Shown here piece by piece: positions 20,034 to 29,267 of a stretch of DNA of 64,000 bases. The stretch is from Endozoicomonas numazuensis (GTDB taxonomy: Bacteria; Pseudomonadota; Gammaproteobacteria; Pseudomonadales; Endozoicomonadaceae). Position numbers and translations under genes: made by a program. Where the stretch lies: the NCBI RefSeq assembly GCF_000722635.1, contig NZ_JOKH01000004.1, positions 142,773-206,772 on the forward strand. The letters run 5' to 3'. A model generated the notes under the pieces. It made no database searches. It was not told the DNA's origin and saw nothing but the letters and a program-made list of their open reading frames with translations. The stretch's first letter is position 1. Each line of letters begins with the position of its first letter.

Positions 20034-20672
20034 ATGGCTGTAGTAAAACGTATGCCCCAGAAAACCGGTCGCATCAGAACGGAAAGAGTTCGTCTGATTC
20101 TGAAAGCGGCTGAACAGGAGTTCGCCCTGAATGGATACAAAGGAGCAACGGTTCAGCGAATCGCTGATCTGGCCAATTTGCCAAAACCCAACGTGCTTTA
20201 TTACTTCAGTAATAAACAGGAAATTTACGATGAGGTACTGAATAACATTCTGAACCTCTGGAACGACAAATTGAATGAGTTCCACCCAGAGGACGATCCG
20301 GCAGAATCCCTGGAGCGATACATCCGCTCTAAAGTTGAGGTCTCCAGAAAATACCCCACTGCCAGCCGCATCTTTGCCAGCGAAATCATTCATGGCGGCC
20401 AACAGCTTTCCTCTTCCATGAAGACTTCTACTCAAGAATGGGTCAAGAACAAAGTTGATATTTTTCAGCACTGGATGGATGAAGGTAAGATGGCTCACAT
20501 TGAGCCAATGCATCTGATTTTCCTGATCTGGGGATCTACTCAGCACTACGCCGATTATGAAAAGCAAATCTGCTGGGTGATGAAAAAGAAAAAGTTACCC
20601 GCCTCCGAATACGAAAAAGCCGCAGATACCATCTGCAATATTGTGCTTCGTGGCTGCGGTTTAAAAGCTTAA
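20034..20672 (+). CDS. TetR-family regulator, RutR-like
   Basis: DNA-binding regulator with an N-terminal TetR helix-turn-helix (about residues 20-66: ILKAAEQEFALNGYKGATVQRIADLANLPKPNVLYYF) and a RutR/YcdC-type C-terminal ligand domain. E. coli RutR senses uracil/thymine and controls pyrimidine and purine catabolism, binding TTGACCA-N2-TGGTCAA. Three boxes of that type lie in the neighbouring purine genes, which makes this the probable local regulator. The ligand (a pyrimidine or a purine degradation intermediate) cannot be told from the sequence. The ATG at 20034 gives 212 residues, family-typical. Confidence 0.85.
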   Translation: MAVVKRMPQKTGRIRTERVRLILKAAEQEFALNGYKGATVQRIADLANLPKPNVLYYFSNKQEIYDEVLNNILNLWNDKLNEFHPEDDPAESLERYIRSKVEVSRKYPTASRIFASEIIHGGQQLSSSMKTSTQEWVKNKVDIFQHWMDEGKMAHIEPMHLIFLIWGSTQHYADYEKQICWVMKKKKLPASEYEKAADTICNIVLRGCGLKA

Positions 20673-20722
20673 AATAGAACTCTCACTATTGTTGAGAACA
20701 AGCAGACTGTTCAGGGAATAAG

Positions 20723-20752
20723 CTGGCTTACTCATCACCATGAGCAAGCCAG
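20723..20752. terminator. Bidirectional terminator between the TetR gene and the permease
   Basis: CTGGCTTACTCA (20723-20734) and TGAGCAAGCCAG (20741-20752) form a 12-position stem with one mismatch between the convergent regulator and permease genes. Confidence 0.5.
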
Positions 20753-20766
20753 AAAGGCAGGATGAG

Positions 20767-22113
20767 TTATACGCCAAAGAACACAAACTTAAGCGCAAAT
20801 AGAATAGCCAGCACCCAAACACTGATACTGACATCACTGTAACGTCCAGCCAGAACTTTAATCACAGGGTAGGCAATAAAGCCCAATGCAATACCATTGG
20901 CAATAGAGAAACTCAGCGGCATCATAATAGTAGTGATCAATACCGGCCCAGCTTCAGTCAGGTCATTCCAGTCAATATTGGCCAGACTTCCTACCATCAG
21001 CACCGCTACATAAATGAGTGCTCCTGCTGTTGCATAAGCCGGCACCATACCCGCCAGGGGTGAGAAAAAAGTACAGAGTAAAAACAGTACACCAATAGTG
21101 ACGGCGGTCAGTCCGGTACGACCTCCGGCGGCAACGCCTGACGCACTTTCTACATAGGAAGTCACAGTAGGTGTGCCCATCAGTGCACCCGCCCAGGAAG
21201 CGGTACCATCGGTCACCATGGCTCTGTTCATGTTGTGCATTTTGCCATTTTTATCAGCCAGGCCAGCTTTGTCGCCCACGGCAATCAGTGTACCTGTCGT
21301 ATCGAAGAGATTAACGAACATGAAAGCAATAATGACACCCAGCATTTCAGGGTTTAGAGCGCCCATAATGTCCAGCTCACCCACAATAGGTGCCACACTG
21401 GGTGGTGCCGAAGCCACTCCACTAAAAACGACATCTCCCGTCAGTAATGCAATAGATGTCACAACAGCAATAGCAATCAGCACCGCAGCTTTCAGTCCAC
21501 GAAAGGCAAGACCCAGAATAAGAAAAAGACTGAGGCTGGCCATCATAGGGCCAAACTGAGTGATATCGCCAAGCGTTACAATAGTGCCTGGGCTGGCCAC
21601 CACAATACCGGCATTCTTAAGACCGATTAACGCAAGGAAGAGGCCAATGCCGCTGGTGATCCCGACTCTGAGTCCAACAGGAATACTGTCTACAATCCAT
21701 TCTCTGACTTTAAACAGGCTCAACAGCATGAAACCTACGCCGCCCCAGAATACAGCCCCCATCGCCTCCTGCCAGGAGTAACCCATTCCCAGCACCACTG
21801 CATAGGCAAAGAAAGCATTCAGCCCCATACCAGGAGCCAGCCCCACTGGCCAGTTAGCGAAAAGGCCGATCGCTATAGTGCTTAAGCCTGCGACCAGACA
21901 GGTAGCTGTGAACAGTGCACCTTTATCCATCCCGGCATCACCGAGCATCCCTGGTATCACAAAAACCACATAACACATGGTGACAAAGGTAGTTAGACCT
22001 GCCACCAACTCAGTTTTTACGGTCGTATTTTTGGCGCTCAGTTTAAAAATTCGGTCGAGCAGTGACCCACTCTTACCCCCATCTGCAGAGGAGGACATTT
22101 CAGCGTTATCCAT
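20767..22113 (-). CDS. NCS2/AzgA-type purine permease (hypoxanthine/guanine/adenine)
   Basis: Multi-pass inner-membrane purine:proton symporter of the AzgA-like branch. The 448 residues have about 12-14 hydrophobic segments. Family motifs are visible: GLAPGMGLNAFFAY near residues 92-105, FVNLFDTTGTLIAVG near 270-285, and GTPTVTSYVESASGVAAGGRTGLT near 313-336. Substrate within purines cannot be assigned; location next to xdh and the regulator indicates that it imports purine bases for catabolism. It is divergent from xdhA and shares a 474-bp promoter region with two RutR-like boxes. Confidence 0.9.
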   Translation of the reverse strand: MDNAEMSSSADGGKSGSLLDRIFKLSAKNTTVKTELVAGLTTFVTMCYVVFVIPGMLGDAGMDKGALFTATCLVAGLSTIAIGLFANWPVGLAPGMGLNAFFAYAVVLGMGYSWQEAMGAVFWGGVGFMLLSLFKVREWIVDSIPVGLRVGITSGIGLFLALIGLKNAGIVVASPGTIVTLGDITQFGPMMASLSLFLILGLAFRGLKAAVLIAIAVVTSIALLTGDVVFSGVASAPPSVAPIVGELDIMGALNPEMLGVIIAFMFVNLFDTTGTLIAVGDKAGLADKNGKMHNMNRAMVTDGTASWAGALMGTPTVTSYVESASGVAAGGRTGLTAVTIGVLFLLCTFFSPLAGMVPAYATAGALIYVAVLMVGSLANIDWNDLTEAGPVLITTIMMPLSFSIANGIALGFIAYPVIKVLAGRYSDVSISVWVLAILFALKFVFFGV

Positions 22114-22340
22114 TCTAAGCTCCCTATATTGTTGTTGTTGTTCTTATTATTGGTGTCCTGACTGTATTTGCATGGTGAGGTTGAAAAATAATTTCAACCG
22201 ATTTGCCTCAACAAACCTTCGCACCTGATCACCCTATCATTTTCTGAGCGCACAAATACAGTGCACACCTTCCACCTGTACACCAGAAAGATTCAGCATT
22301 GGCAGATTAAACCGATCCATCGTTTATTGAATGCAACTAT

Positions 22341-22356
22341 CTGACCAACTGGTCAA
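22341..22356. promoter_or_regulatory. RutR-like operator 1 (CTGACCAACTGGTCAA)
   Basis: Palindromic TGACCA-N2-TGGTCA, matching the E. coli RutR consensus TTGACCA-N2-TGGTCAA at all but the first base. It lies 228 bases upstream of the permease start and 232 bases upstream of xdhA. Confidence 0.75.
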
Positions 22357-22532
22357 TTCAGATAATAGGCATACCTACTCTGAATGAACACTCAGGCTCA
22401 TATGAAAATGATTCAATGGCATATACGTTTTTTTTCATAGCATTAAACGTTTCAAGACAGCGAAACCAGCCGCCTATCTTTTTAATGACTGTGACAATGC
22501 CTTTCCCGGGACTGTTTGTACTTGCTATTTTT

Positions 22533-22548
22533 CTGACCAAATAGTCAA
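22533..22548. promoter_or_regulatory. RutR-like operator 2 (CTGACCAAATAGTCAA)
   Basis: Second box of the same type with one further deviation (TAGTCA in the right half). It lies only 39 bases upstream of the xdhA GTG, well placed for repression by overlap with the promoter or transcription start. Confidence 0.65.
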
Positions 22549-22587
22549 ATTGTCAGAAAATAATTAGAATAAAGGAGTCAGGTCGAC

Positions 22588-24018
22588 GTGATTCGATTTT
22601 TGCTCAACGAGACTCTGGTTGAACTCGAGAATACTCCCTCAGATACCACAATACTCGACTACCTCAGAGGTAATCACAGCCACAAACCGGACAGAAAAAC
22701 CGGTACCAAGGAGGGCTGCTGCTCAGGAGACTGCGGAGCCTGTACCGTAGTGATAGTCGAACCGAAGAATGACCGCTTGAATTATCAGACAATTAACGCC
22801 TGTATCGCTCTGCTGCCCGCTCTTAACGGCAAACAACTGATCACTGTTGAAGATCTTGCTGAAGGTAAAACATTACATCCCGTACAACAGGCCATGGTAG
22901 ACCACCATGGTTCTCAATGTGGTTTCTGTACCCCCGGGATCATCATGTCCTTGTTTGCCTTTCACCATGAACTCCCTGAAAGCCGACCAGAAATGACCGA
23001 AGCTCTCGGTGGTAACCTCTGCCGCTGTACCGGTTATCAACCCATCGTTGATGCCGCCAATGAAATCGCAAAGCTCACACCATCAGACAGATTCAAGCAT
23101 CAGGAACAGGAAACCCTTCAGAAACTAAGCGCCTTGAAAAGCCAGCTAGATAACTCCGCAGCCGGGGTTTTCATGCCCAATTCTGAGCAAGAACTTGCGG
23201 ACTATCTGCTGAAACGCCCTCAAGCCAGACTGCTTGCCGGAGGTACAGACCTTGGACTGGAAGTCACTCAACAGCTAAGAGAACTACCTGCGCTGGTGAC
23301 ACTGACCTCGGTTACAGAATTGAAAGAAGTCACTTGTTCCCATCAGGTATTAACGATTGGCTCTGCTGCTACCTATCGTGAGCTAGAGCCCCTGTTAGCG
23401 AGCTATTTTCCAGATTTTGCCCGCATGCTCTCGCGGCTGGGCTCCCAACAGATTCGAAATTCCGGAACGATTGGTGGCAATATCGGGAATGCTTCTCCTA
23501 TTGGAGACACGCCTCCCGTGCTATTGGCTCTGGACGCTCAGATCGAACTGCGTAAAGGCAACAATATTCGATCTCTTCCTCTGGAAGATTTTTATCTGGG
23601 CTACAAAAAGACCATTCTTGAAGAAAGCGAATTTATTGCCCGTATACACATCCCATTGCAGAGCCATCAATTGAAAGTTTACAAGCTCAGTAAACGTTAT
23701 GGGGATGATATATCCGCTGTTCTGGCCGCCATAAACCTGGAGCTAAACGACAAAGGTTTAGTCACTAAAGCAAGGGTCGCATTGGGTGGTATGGCAGAAA
23801 TACCCAAACGGGCTATGGCTTGTGAAGCAGCACTGATGGGAAGCCCAGCCAACCCTGAAACTTTGCGACAGGCTCAGGAAGCCATTCGTTCTGAATTCCA
23901 GCCACTGTCTGACGTCAGGGGCAGCAGTGACTATCGTTTACAGGCAGCCTGCAACCTGCTGGAGAGATACTTCCTGGAAATGTCCGGACACACTGCAAGG
24001 ATTATTGCTCATGCGTAA
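22588..24018 (+). CDS. xdhA: XdhA, xanthine dehydrogenase small subunit (2Fe-2S, FAD)
   Basis: Electron-transfer subunit of xanthine dehydrogenase, which oxidises hypoxanthine and xanthine to urate. The N-terminal ferredoxin domain carries CCSGDCGAC and the second [2Fe-2S] domain CGFCTPG and NLCRCTGY (cysteines within the first 150 residues). The FAD domain (about 190-460) contains LLAGGTDLGLEV and the TIGGNIGNASPIGD loop. The start is GTG at 22588, giving MIRFLLN as in homologues, ten bases after an AAAGGAG site. It overlaps xdhB by eight bases. Confidence 0.95.
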   Translation: MIRFLLNETLVELENTPSDTTILDYLRGNHSHKPDRKTGTKEGCCSGDCGACTVVIVEPKNDRLNYQTINACIALLPALNGKQLITVEDLAEGKTLHPVQQAMVDHHGSQCGFCTPGIIMSLFAFHHELPESRPEMTEALGGNLCRCTGYQPIVDAANEIAKLTPSDRFKHQEQETLQKLSALKSQLDNSAAGVFMPNSEQELADYLLKRPQARLLAGGTDLGLEVTQQLRELPALVTLTSVTELKEVTCSHQVLTIGSAATYRELEPLLASYFPDFARMLSRLGSQQIRNSGTIGGNIGNASPIGDTPPVLLALDAQIELRKGNNIRSLPLEDFYLGYKKTILEESEFIARIHIPLQSHQLKVYKLSKRYGDDISAVLAAINLELNDKGLVTKARVALGGMAEIPKRAMACEAALMGSPANPETLRQAQEAIRSEFQPLSDVRGSSDYRLQAACNLLERYFLEMSGHTARIIAHA

Positions 24019-26371
24019 GTTACCGGACATTGCTACTACCAGAATTTCATCCAAAACTGCTAAACACGACAGTGCTCATATGCATGTCAGTGGCACAGCT
24101 ACTTACATTGATGATCGGCCTGATATGGCGGGCCAGCTTCATGCCGGGTTTGGTCTATCGAGCCAAGCTCATGCTCAAATCATCAGCATGGATCTGGAGG
24201 CTGTCAGAAACAGTCCCGGAGTCGTTATGGTTGTCACTGCGGACGACATTCCCGGACACAAAGATATTGGTCCGGTTTATCCGGGCGATATGCTGCTGGC
24301 TGATGGCAAGGTCGACTATGTAGGACAGCCTGTTTTTGCTGTAGCCGCCACTTCGCATCTGGCCGCCAAGAAAGCAGCTCAAAAAGCCACAATAAAATAC
24401 CAACCGCTAACCCCTGTGCTGGGCATCAATCAGGCTATGCAGGAAGAGTCCTTCCTGAGACCAGAGCATGTAATGCATAAAGGTGATGCCAACCGAGCTA
24501 TTGCTGAGGCGCCAAGACGGCTGGAAGGGACCATGAGCAATGGAGCTCAGGAACATTTTTATCTCGAAGGTCAGGTCGCCAGCGTCGTCCCGCTGGAAGA
24601 TAATCAGTTCCATGTTTACACCTCCAGTCAGCATCCTTCCGAAGTACAAAAACTGGTGGCTGAAGTTCTGGGCATTCCACTGAATAAAGTCGTTGCCGAT
24701 GTTCGACGTATGGGGGGCGGCTTTGGCGGCAAGGAAACCCAGGCCGCAGGCCCAGCATGCACCGCAGCATTACTGGCTTATAAAACAGGTCGCCCCGTTA
24801 AATTCCGAATCGATCGCCTGCAGGACATGATGTCTACAGGCAAGCGCCATCCCTTTCGACAAAGCTATAGGGCCGGTTTTGACAACCAGGGCATTCTTAA
24901 AGGAATAGAAATAGAAGTCGCAGGGGATGGAGGCTATTCACCTGACCTGACGGACGCTATCGTCGACCGGGCCATGTTTCACTCCGACAATGCCTACTAT
25001 CTCGATAATGCCATAGTCACAGGCCATCGTTGTAGAACGAACACGGCCTCCAACACCGCCTTCAGAGGCTTTGGTGGCCCTCAGGGTATGTTGGTAATAG
25101 AGCGGGCGATGGACGACATTGCCCGGGCAACCGGTCTGGACCCTTTGGATGTACGCCTGAATAATTTATACGGTATTGGCGAAAGAAATGTCACTCATTA
25201 TCATCAAACGGTTGAACATAATGTACTGCCAGAATTGATGGCAAGGTTGGAGAAGCGTTCAGAATACAGAAAACGCAGACAACAGATTACCGCTTTTAAC
25301 CGGGGCAGCCCTGTACTAAAAAAAGGTCTTTCAATGACCCCGGTGAAGTTTGGTATTTCCTTTACCGCCAAGCATCTCAACCAGGCGGGTGCATTGGTTC
25401 ATATCTATACCGATGGCAGTATTCAGGTCAATCACGGTGGCACAGAGATGGGGCAGGGTCTTTACGTTAAAATTGCTCAAGTCGTTGCCCATGAGTTCGG
25501 AGTCGGTCTGGAACAGGTACAGGTCACCTCCACCCGAACTGACAAAGTGCCCAACACGTCACCGACGGCTGCTTCCAGTGGCAGTGATCTGAATGGAAAA
25601 GCGGCCCAGGATGCCTGTCAGAAGATACGTGATCGACTGATTAAGTTTGCTGCAGAACACTATCAGGAAGAGCCTGAGAATATTGTGTTCTCCGACGCTC
25701 ATGTTCACATGAAAGAGCGATCCATTCCTTTTGTTGAACTGATTCAGGCCGCCTATTTCAACCGGGTTTCACTCTCCAGCTCAGGCTTTTACAGTACTCC
25801 CGAAATTCACTATGACCGAGAAAAAGCCCAAGGCCGCCCTTTCTATTACTTTTCCTGTGGTGCCTCGGTTTCAGAAGTACTGGTCGATACTCTGACTGGC
25901 GAATATCGAGTTGAACGAGCGGATATACTGCACGACGTTGGACGATCGTTAAATCCAGCTATTGATCGTGGACAGATTGAAGGTGGTTTTATTCAGGGAA
26001 TGGGGTGGATGACCACGGAAGAAGTGGTTTGGGATAAAGAGGGAAAACTACTGAGCAACAGTCCGGCCACTTATAAGATTCCCACAATTGAAGACCTCCC
26101 GACCGTGTTTAATGTTGAACTGTTTGAGCAAGATAATCCGGAGCATACTATTTACCATTCGAAAGCGACCGGGGAACCTCCCCTGATGCTGAGTATCTCG
26201 GTATGGTCTGCTATTCGTGATGCTGTATCGAGCCTGTCAGACTACAGAGTCAGCCCGGATATTGACGTGCCAGCTACTCCTGAAAAAGTTCTGAGAGCTA
26301 TCACAAAAATAAAAGCAAGTGATCAGACGCGAGCCCTGAACAAAATGGAGACAGTCCATGGAGTGGATTGA
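24011..26371 (+). CDS. xdhB: XdhB, xanthine dehydrogenase molybdopterin subunit
   Basis: Catalytic molybdenum-cofactor subunit of xanthine dehydrogenase. ATG 24011 is preferred over the upstream open frame because it gives the normal 786-residue length and couples to the end of xdhA. The MoCo loop GGGFGGKE lies near residue 235, the substrate-pocket arginine is in NTAFRGFGGPQGM near 345, and the C-terminal GEPPLMLSISV segment includes the catalytic-glutamate region of the family. xdhC overlaps its 3' end by 14 bases. Confidence 0.95.
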   Translation: MRKLPDIATTRISSKTAKHDSAHMHVSGTATYIDDRPDMAGQLHAGFGLSSQAHAQIISMDLEAVRNSPGVVMVVTADDIPGHKDIGPVYPGDMLLADGKVDYVGQPVFAVAATSHLAAKKAAQKATIKYQPLTPVLGINQAMQEESFLRPEHVMHKGDANRAIAEAPRRLEGTMSNGAQEHFYLEGQVASVVPLEDNQFHVYTSSQHPSEVQKLVAEVLGIPLNKVVADVRRMGGGFGGKETQAAGPACTAALLAYKTGRPVKFRIDRLQDMMSTGKRHPFRQSYRAGFDNQGILKGIEIEVAGDGGYSPDLTDAIVDRAMFHSDNAYYLDNAIVTGHRCRTNTASNTAFRGFGGPQGMLVIERAMDDIARATGLDPLDVRLNNLYGIGERNVTHYHQTVEHNVLPELMARLEKRSEYRKRRQQITAFNRGSPVLKKGLSMTPVKFGISFTAKHLNQAGALVHIYTDGSIQVNHGGTEMGQGLYVKIAQVVAHEFGVGLEQVQVTSTRTDKVPNTSPTAASSGSDLNGKAAQDACQKIRDRLIKFAAEHYQEEPENIVFSDAHVHMKERSIPFVELIQAAYFNRVSLSSSGFYSTPEIHYDREKAQGRPFYYFSCGASVSEVLVDTLTGEYRVERADILHDVGRSLNPAIDRGQIEGGFIQGMGWMTTEEVVWDKEGKLLSNSPATYKIPTIEDLPTVFNVELFEQDNPEHTIYHSKATGEPPLMLSISVWSAIRDAVSSLSDYRVSPDIDVPATPEKVLRAITKIKASDQTRALNKMETVHGVD

Positions 26372-27197
26372 TGCACTCTCTGAACTCAAACACTCAGGTC
26401 GGTCCGGTGTTCTGGTAACAATCCTCGGCTCAGCAGGTTCCGCCCCCAGAAAGTCAGGCAGCAAAATGCTGGTGACAAAAGAACACAGCTTTGACACTGT
26501 GGGTGGGGGTCACCTTGAGTTTTTGCTCATTAATAAAGCCAGGGAGCTGATGTCTTCAGGTCAGACTGAGCCTGTTATGGAACATTTCCCTCTCGGTCCA
26601 AAACTGGGCCAATGTTGCGGAGGCAGTGTCAGCGTTATTCTGGAACCTATTGCAGGCTGTCGCTTCAACATTGCGGTGTTTGGTGCCGGGCACATAGGCA
26701 AAGCCATGATTCATGTACTTTCGCCACTGGATTGCCAAATCATATGGATTGATAACCGACCAGAGCTTTTCCCACAAACACTGCCCATTAATGTGAACCG
26801 GGTCATCAGTGAAAAACCTGAAGAAGAGGTCGCTTTGCTGCCTGAAGAAACGTTTGTGCTGGTCGTTACTCACAATCATCAACTGGATTATGCGATTGCA
26901 GAGCAAACATTAAAACGCTCCGACAATCCCTGGCTGGGAGTCATAGGCTCAGAAACGAAAGCCAACAGGTTCCGCCAACGGCTTGAACACAAAGGCTTTA
27001 AACAGAATCAGATAGAACACATGAGATGTCCTGTTGGACTGAGTAATGTCGGGGGCAGACAACCTGCCGAGATTGCCATTGCCATTGCCGGAGAAATACT
27101 GTCAGTCAAAAATGGCGCTCGTAACAGCCTTTCCGGGAAGCGAGAGGGTATCCCCTGGCAAGCACTCAAAACATTACTGGACACCACTCCCGCCTGA
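26358..27197 (+). CDS. xdhC: XdhC, molybdenum cofactor insertion/sulfuration chaperone
   Basis: Cytoplasmic accessory factor that binds and protects sulfurated Mo cofactor for insertion into XdhB. The 279 residues show the XdhC N-terminal domain (VTILGSAGSAPRKSGSKMLV, residues about 21-40, and GGGHLEF) and the C-terminal Rossmann-like domain (VFGAGHIGKAMIHVL near 112). It overlaps xdhB, so it is coupled to the enzyme it serves. A MITE follows 54 bases after its stop. Confidence 0.93.
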   Translation: MEWIDALSELKHSGRSGVLVTILGSAGSAPRKSGSKMLVTKEHSFDTVGGGHLEFLLINKARELMSSGQTEPVMEHFPLGPKLGQCCGGSVSVILEPIAGCRFNIAVFGAGHIGKAMIHVLSPLDCQIIWIDNRPELFPQTLPINVNRVISEKPEEEVALLPEETFVLVVTHNHQLDYAIAEQTLKRSDNPWLGVIGSETKANRFRQRLEHKGFKQNQIEHMRCPVGLSNVGGRQPAEIAIAIAGEILSVKNGARNSLSGKREGIPWQALKTLLDTTPA

Positions 27198-27251
27198 CGT
27201 TCTCTTAGACCATGCAGTCTCATTCAAGTGAGGCTGCACACTTCTCCAGCC

Positions 27252-27417
27252 TAGGAGGCTGACCGAGAATAGCGTCCGAGCATAAAATTCAGTAGAACGA
27301 GTCAGCTTTTTCACTGGATTTGTGCGAATAGTTGACCTATTTAAGCAAATCCAGTGGAAAAGATGGCCGTTCTTTCTGGATTTTAGGCCGGACTGTCTAT
27401 TCTCGGTCAGCCTCCTA
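27252..27417. mobile_element. Palindromic MITE, copy 3
   Basis: A 166-bp copy matching copy 2 at every base I compared, with 21-bp terminal inverted repeats starting TA. It lies between xdhC and a secreted-protein gene. A further short inverted repeat AGCCTATA/TATAGGCT (27419-27440) adjoins its right end. Confidence 0.9.
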
Positions 27418-27533
27418 GTAGCCTATATTTTTATATAGGCTCACTTTATAGAAAAGCACTCTGGACAAACGGACTGTCCCTGGCGGATCACTCTGAGATC
27501 AAACTGAATCGTATTTTTTCAAGGAAGAAAATA

Positions 27534-27974
27534 ATGACTGCAAAGTATCTCCTATCGGTGTTAGCTGGATTACTGTTGCTTAACATTGCTTTTGCCGAAC
27601 TCCCCCCAGACGTCTACGAAGAGTGGCAGGAAATTTCTCCGGAAGAACTGATTATCACGGTCAAAAAAGTCAGTGTTCATGTTGATGAAAACAACAGCCG
27701 ACTCTTACATTGCTCAGTCACTGTGGTCATTGATGATGCACTGCGTTCAGAAAACGAACTGAGTGAAGGGAGCACCCTTAAAATCAAATATTTTCATCGT
27801 ATTCCAGAGCCTTATTTCATCGGACCCAGCTCTATTCCTGTTCTTGATGCGGGTCAGTCCTATCTGGCTTATCTCAGAAAAACTGATAGTCAGTACTACA
27901 CCCCATCGGCTGGAGGTTTGAGCTTTATCTCCCAGGACAGCTTCCAGCTGTTTACGCCACAAGTAGATGACTGA
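27534..27974 (+). CDS. Small secreted protein, unknown function
   Basis: The 146-residue product begins with a classical signal peptide (MTAKYLLSVLAGLLLLNIAFA), cleaved after about residue 21. The mature part is acidic and predicted mostly beta by its alternating pattern, with one cysteine and the segment FIGPSSIPVLDAGQSYLAYLRK, which recalls proteins that export a quantity and bound its value. I do not recognise a family. AAGGAAG lies seven bases upstream of the ATG. It stands alone, convergent with the HxlR gene one base away. Confidence 0.7.
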   Translation: MTAKYLLSVLAGLLLLNIAFAELPPDVYEEWQEISPEELIITVKKVSVHVDENNSRLLHCSVTVVIDDALRSENELSEGSTLKIKYFHRIPEPYFIGPSSIPVLDAGQSYLAYLRKTDSQYYTPSAGGLSFISQDSFQLFTPQVDD

Positions 27975-27975
27975 G

Positions 27976-28353
27976 CTATTCGCTCACTCCCTGAGCCTGC
28001 TGATAATGGACTCCCCAGACCATTAACTGGTCAATGACCGGAGACAGGCTCTGACCTAGCTCAGTCAGGTTGTATTCCACTCTCGGAGGGACTTCAGGAT
28101 AGATTGTCCTTTCAACAAGCCCATCTTCTTCAAGACTTCTCAACTGAAGCGTTAGCATTCTCTGAGTCACTCTGGGCATTCGACGTTTGAGTTCACTGAA
28201 ACGCAGAGTTCCCACTCTCAGCTTGTAGAGAATAACCCCTTTCCATTTCCCGCCAATGATATTGAGCGCCACCTCTACCGGGCAAGCAACAAGCCCTTTT
28301 TCATAGTTGTTTTCCAGCGCCTGTAAGCGGTTTGATTCAAAAGAATCCGGCAT
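27976..28353 (-). CDS. HxlR-family transcriptional regulator
   Basis: Winged-helix regulator of the HxlR/YodB type. The 125 residues contain the family-typical CPVEVALNIIGGKWKGVILYKL opening and the RFSELKRRMPRVTQRMLTLQLRSLEEDGLVER recognition region, followed by VPPRVEYNLTELG. A cysteine near residue 20 is in the position that senses thiol-reactive compounds in YodB-like members. It is divergent from a nitroreductase gene, the standard pairing for regulators responding to electrophiles or quinones. Confidence 0.9.
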   Translation of the reverse strand: MPDSFESNRLQALENNYEKGLVACPVEVALNIIGGKWKGVILYKLRVGTLRFSELKRRMPRVTQRMLTLQLRSLEEDGLVERTIYPEVPPRVEYNLTELGQSLSPVIDQLMVWGVHYQQAQGVSE

Positions 28354-28384
28354 ATCACTTCCCCCAAGTATTCATTTCCTCCTA

Positions 28385-28423
28385 TAGTATCAAAATTATC
28401 CTTAAGATAAAAAATGCATACTA
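28385..28423. promoter_or_regulatory. Candidate HxlR operator
   Basis: In the 156-bp divergent promoter region, TAGTAT (28385-28390) and ATACTA (28418-28423) form a dyad enclosing a second one, TTATC/GATAA around CTTAA. The arrangement suits a dimeric winged-helix regulator, but the arms are short and AT-rich. Confidence 0.35.
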
Positions 28424-28509
28424 CCTAACAAAAATGTGCTTTCTTCCTTTTTTATACTATTCAGAATACAGTCTGTTTCGCTCCCTGTTTTTCACGATTG
28501 GAACCCCTC

Positions 28510-29181
28510 ATGAAAGAAACAACCAAAGAACAGATACTGCAAGCATTTCAGTTCCGCCACGCCTGCAAAAGCTTTGATACTGACAAAAAGATACCCGATG
28601 AAGATTTTAGTTTTATTCTGGATGCAGGAATCCTGTCGCCTAGTTCATTTGGGTTCGAACCCTGGAAATTTCTGGTAATTGATAACATGGAAGTAAGAAA
28701 GAAAATGCTTCCAGTTTGCTGGGGGGCCGAAGGCCAGTTGCCAACAGCCAGTCATTTCATGGTGATTCTGGCTCGCAAGGAACCCGGCGTGATTTACAGT
28801 TCCTCTTACATTGAACAGCACATGCGAGAAATAGAACAACTCCCTGATGAGATTGTTGACCTGAAAAGTGGCTTCTACAAAACATTCCAGACAGATCACT
28901 TTAAGCTGACTGAATCCCCCAGAGCCATGTTTGACTGGTCCTGTAAGCAGACTTACATCGCACTGGGTAACATGATGAGTGTTGCTGCCCAGATCGGAAT
29001 TGATTCCTGCCCGGTGGAAGGGTTTGACCGTGACCCTCTGGAAGATATCTTTGAGCAGGAAGGTTTGCTGGATCGTCACCACTTTGGTATCAGTTGCCTG
29101 GTAGCTTTTGGTTACCGTCAGGAAGAACCCAGGGCCAAGACACGTACTCCAAAAGACCGACTGGTTCAGTGGGTCAAATAA
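28510..29181 (+). CDS. Nitroreductase-family NAD(P)H oxidoreductase
   Basis: FMN-dependent oxidoreductase of the NfsB/YdgI-like family, reducing nitro compounds, quinones or similar electrophiles. I start at ATG 28510 (MKETTKEQILQAFQFRHACKSFD); the upstream TTG adds four codons. FMN-binding features are the RHACKSF segment (residues about 16-22), SPSSFGFEPWKF (about 43-54) and GIDSCPVEGFD (about 165-175). The product is 223 residues. Its partner is the divergent HxlR-type regulator. Physiological substrate unknown. Confidence 0.9.
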   Translation: MKETTKEQILQAFQFRHACKSFDTDKKIPDEDFSFILDAGILSPSSFGFEPWKFLVIDNMEVRKKMLPVCWGAEGQLPTASHFMVILARKEPGVIYSSSYIEQHMREIEQLPDEIVDLKSGFYKTFQTDHFKLTESPRAMFDWSCKQTYIALGNMMSVAAQIGIDSCPVEGFDRDPLEDIFEQEGLLDRHHFGISCLVAFGYRQEEPRAKTRTPKDRLVQWVK

Positions 29182-29190
29182 AGAGTGAAT

Positions 29191-29223
29191 GTTAAGCTGG
29201 AGCCACTGAAGCTCCAGCTTAAC
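29191..29223 (+). terminator. Terminator between the nitroreductase and puuE
   Basis: GTTAAGCTGGAGC (29191-29203) and GCTCCAGCTTAAC (29211-29223) make a perfect 13-bp stem with a 7-nt loop. A weaker AAGGGAA/TTCCCTT stem with a TTTT tail follows (about 29225-29255). It lies between convergent genes and probably serves both. Confidence 0.75.
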
Positions 29224-29267
29224 AAGGGAAGGTGTGAACACACTCTTTCCCTTTTGAGTTTCAATAT

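Noticed and set aside
20007-20567. 186-codon minus-strand frame opposite the TetR gene
   Set aside because: It is a shadow; the plus strand encodes a clear TetR-family protein.
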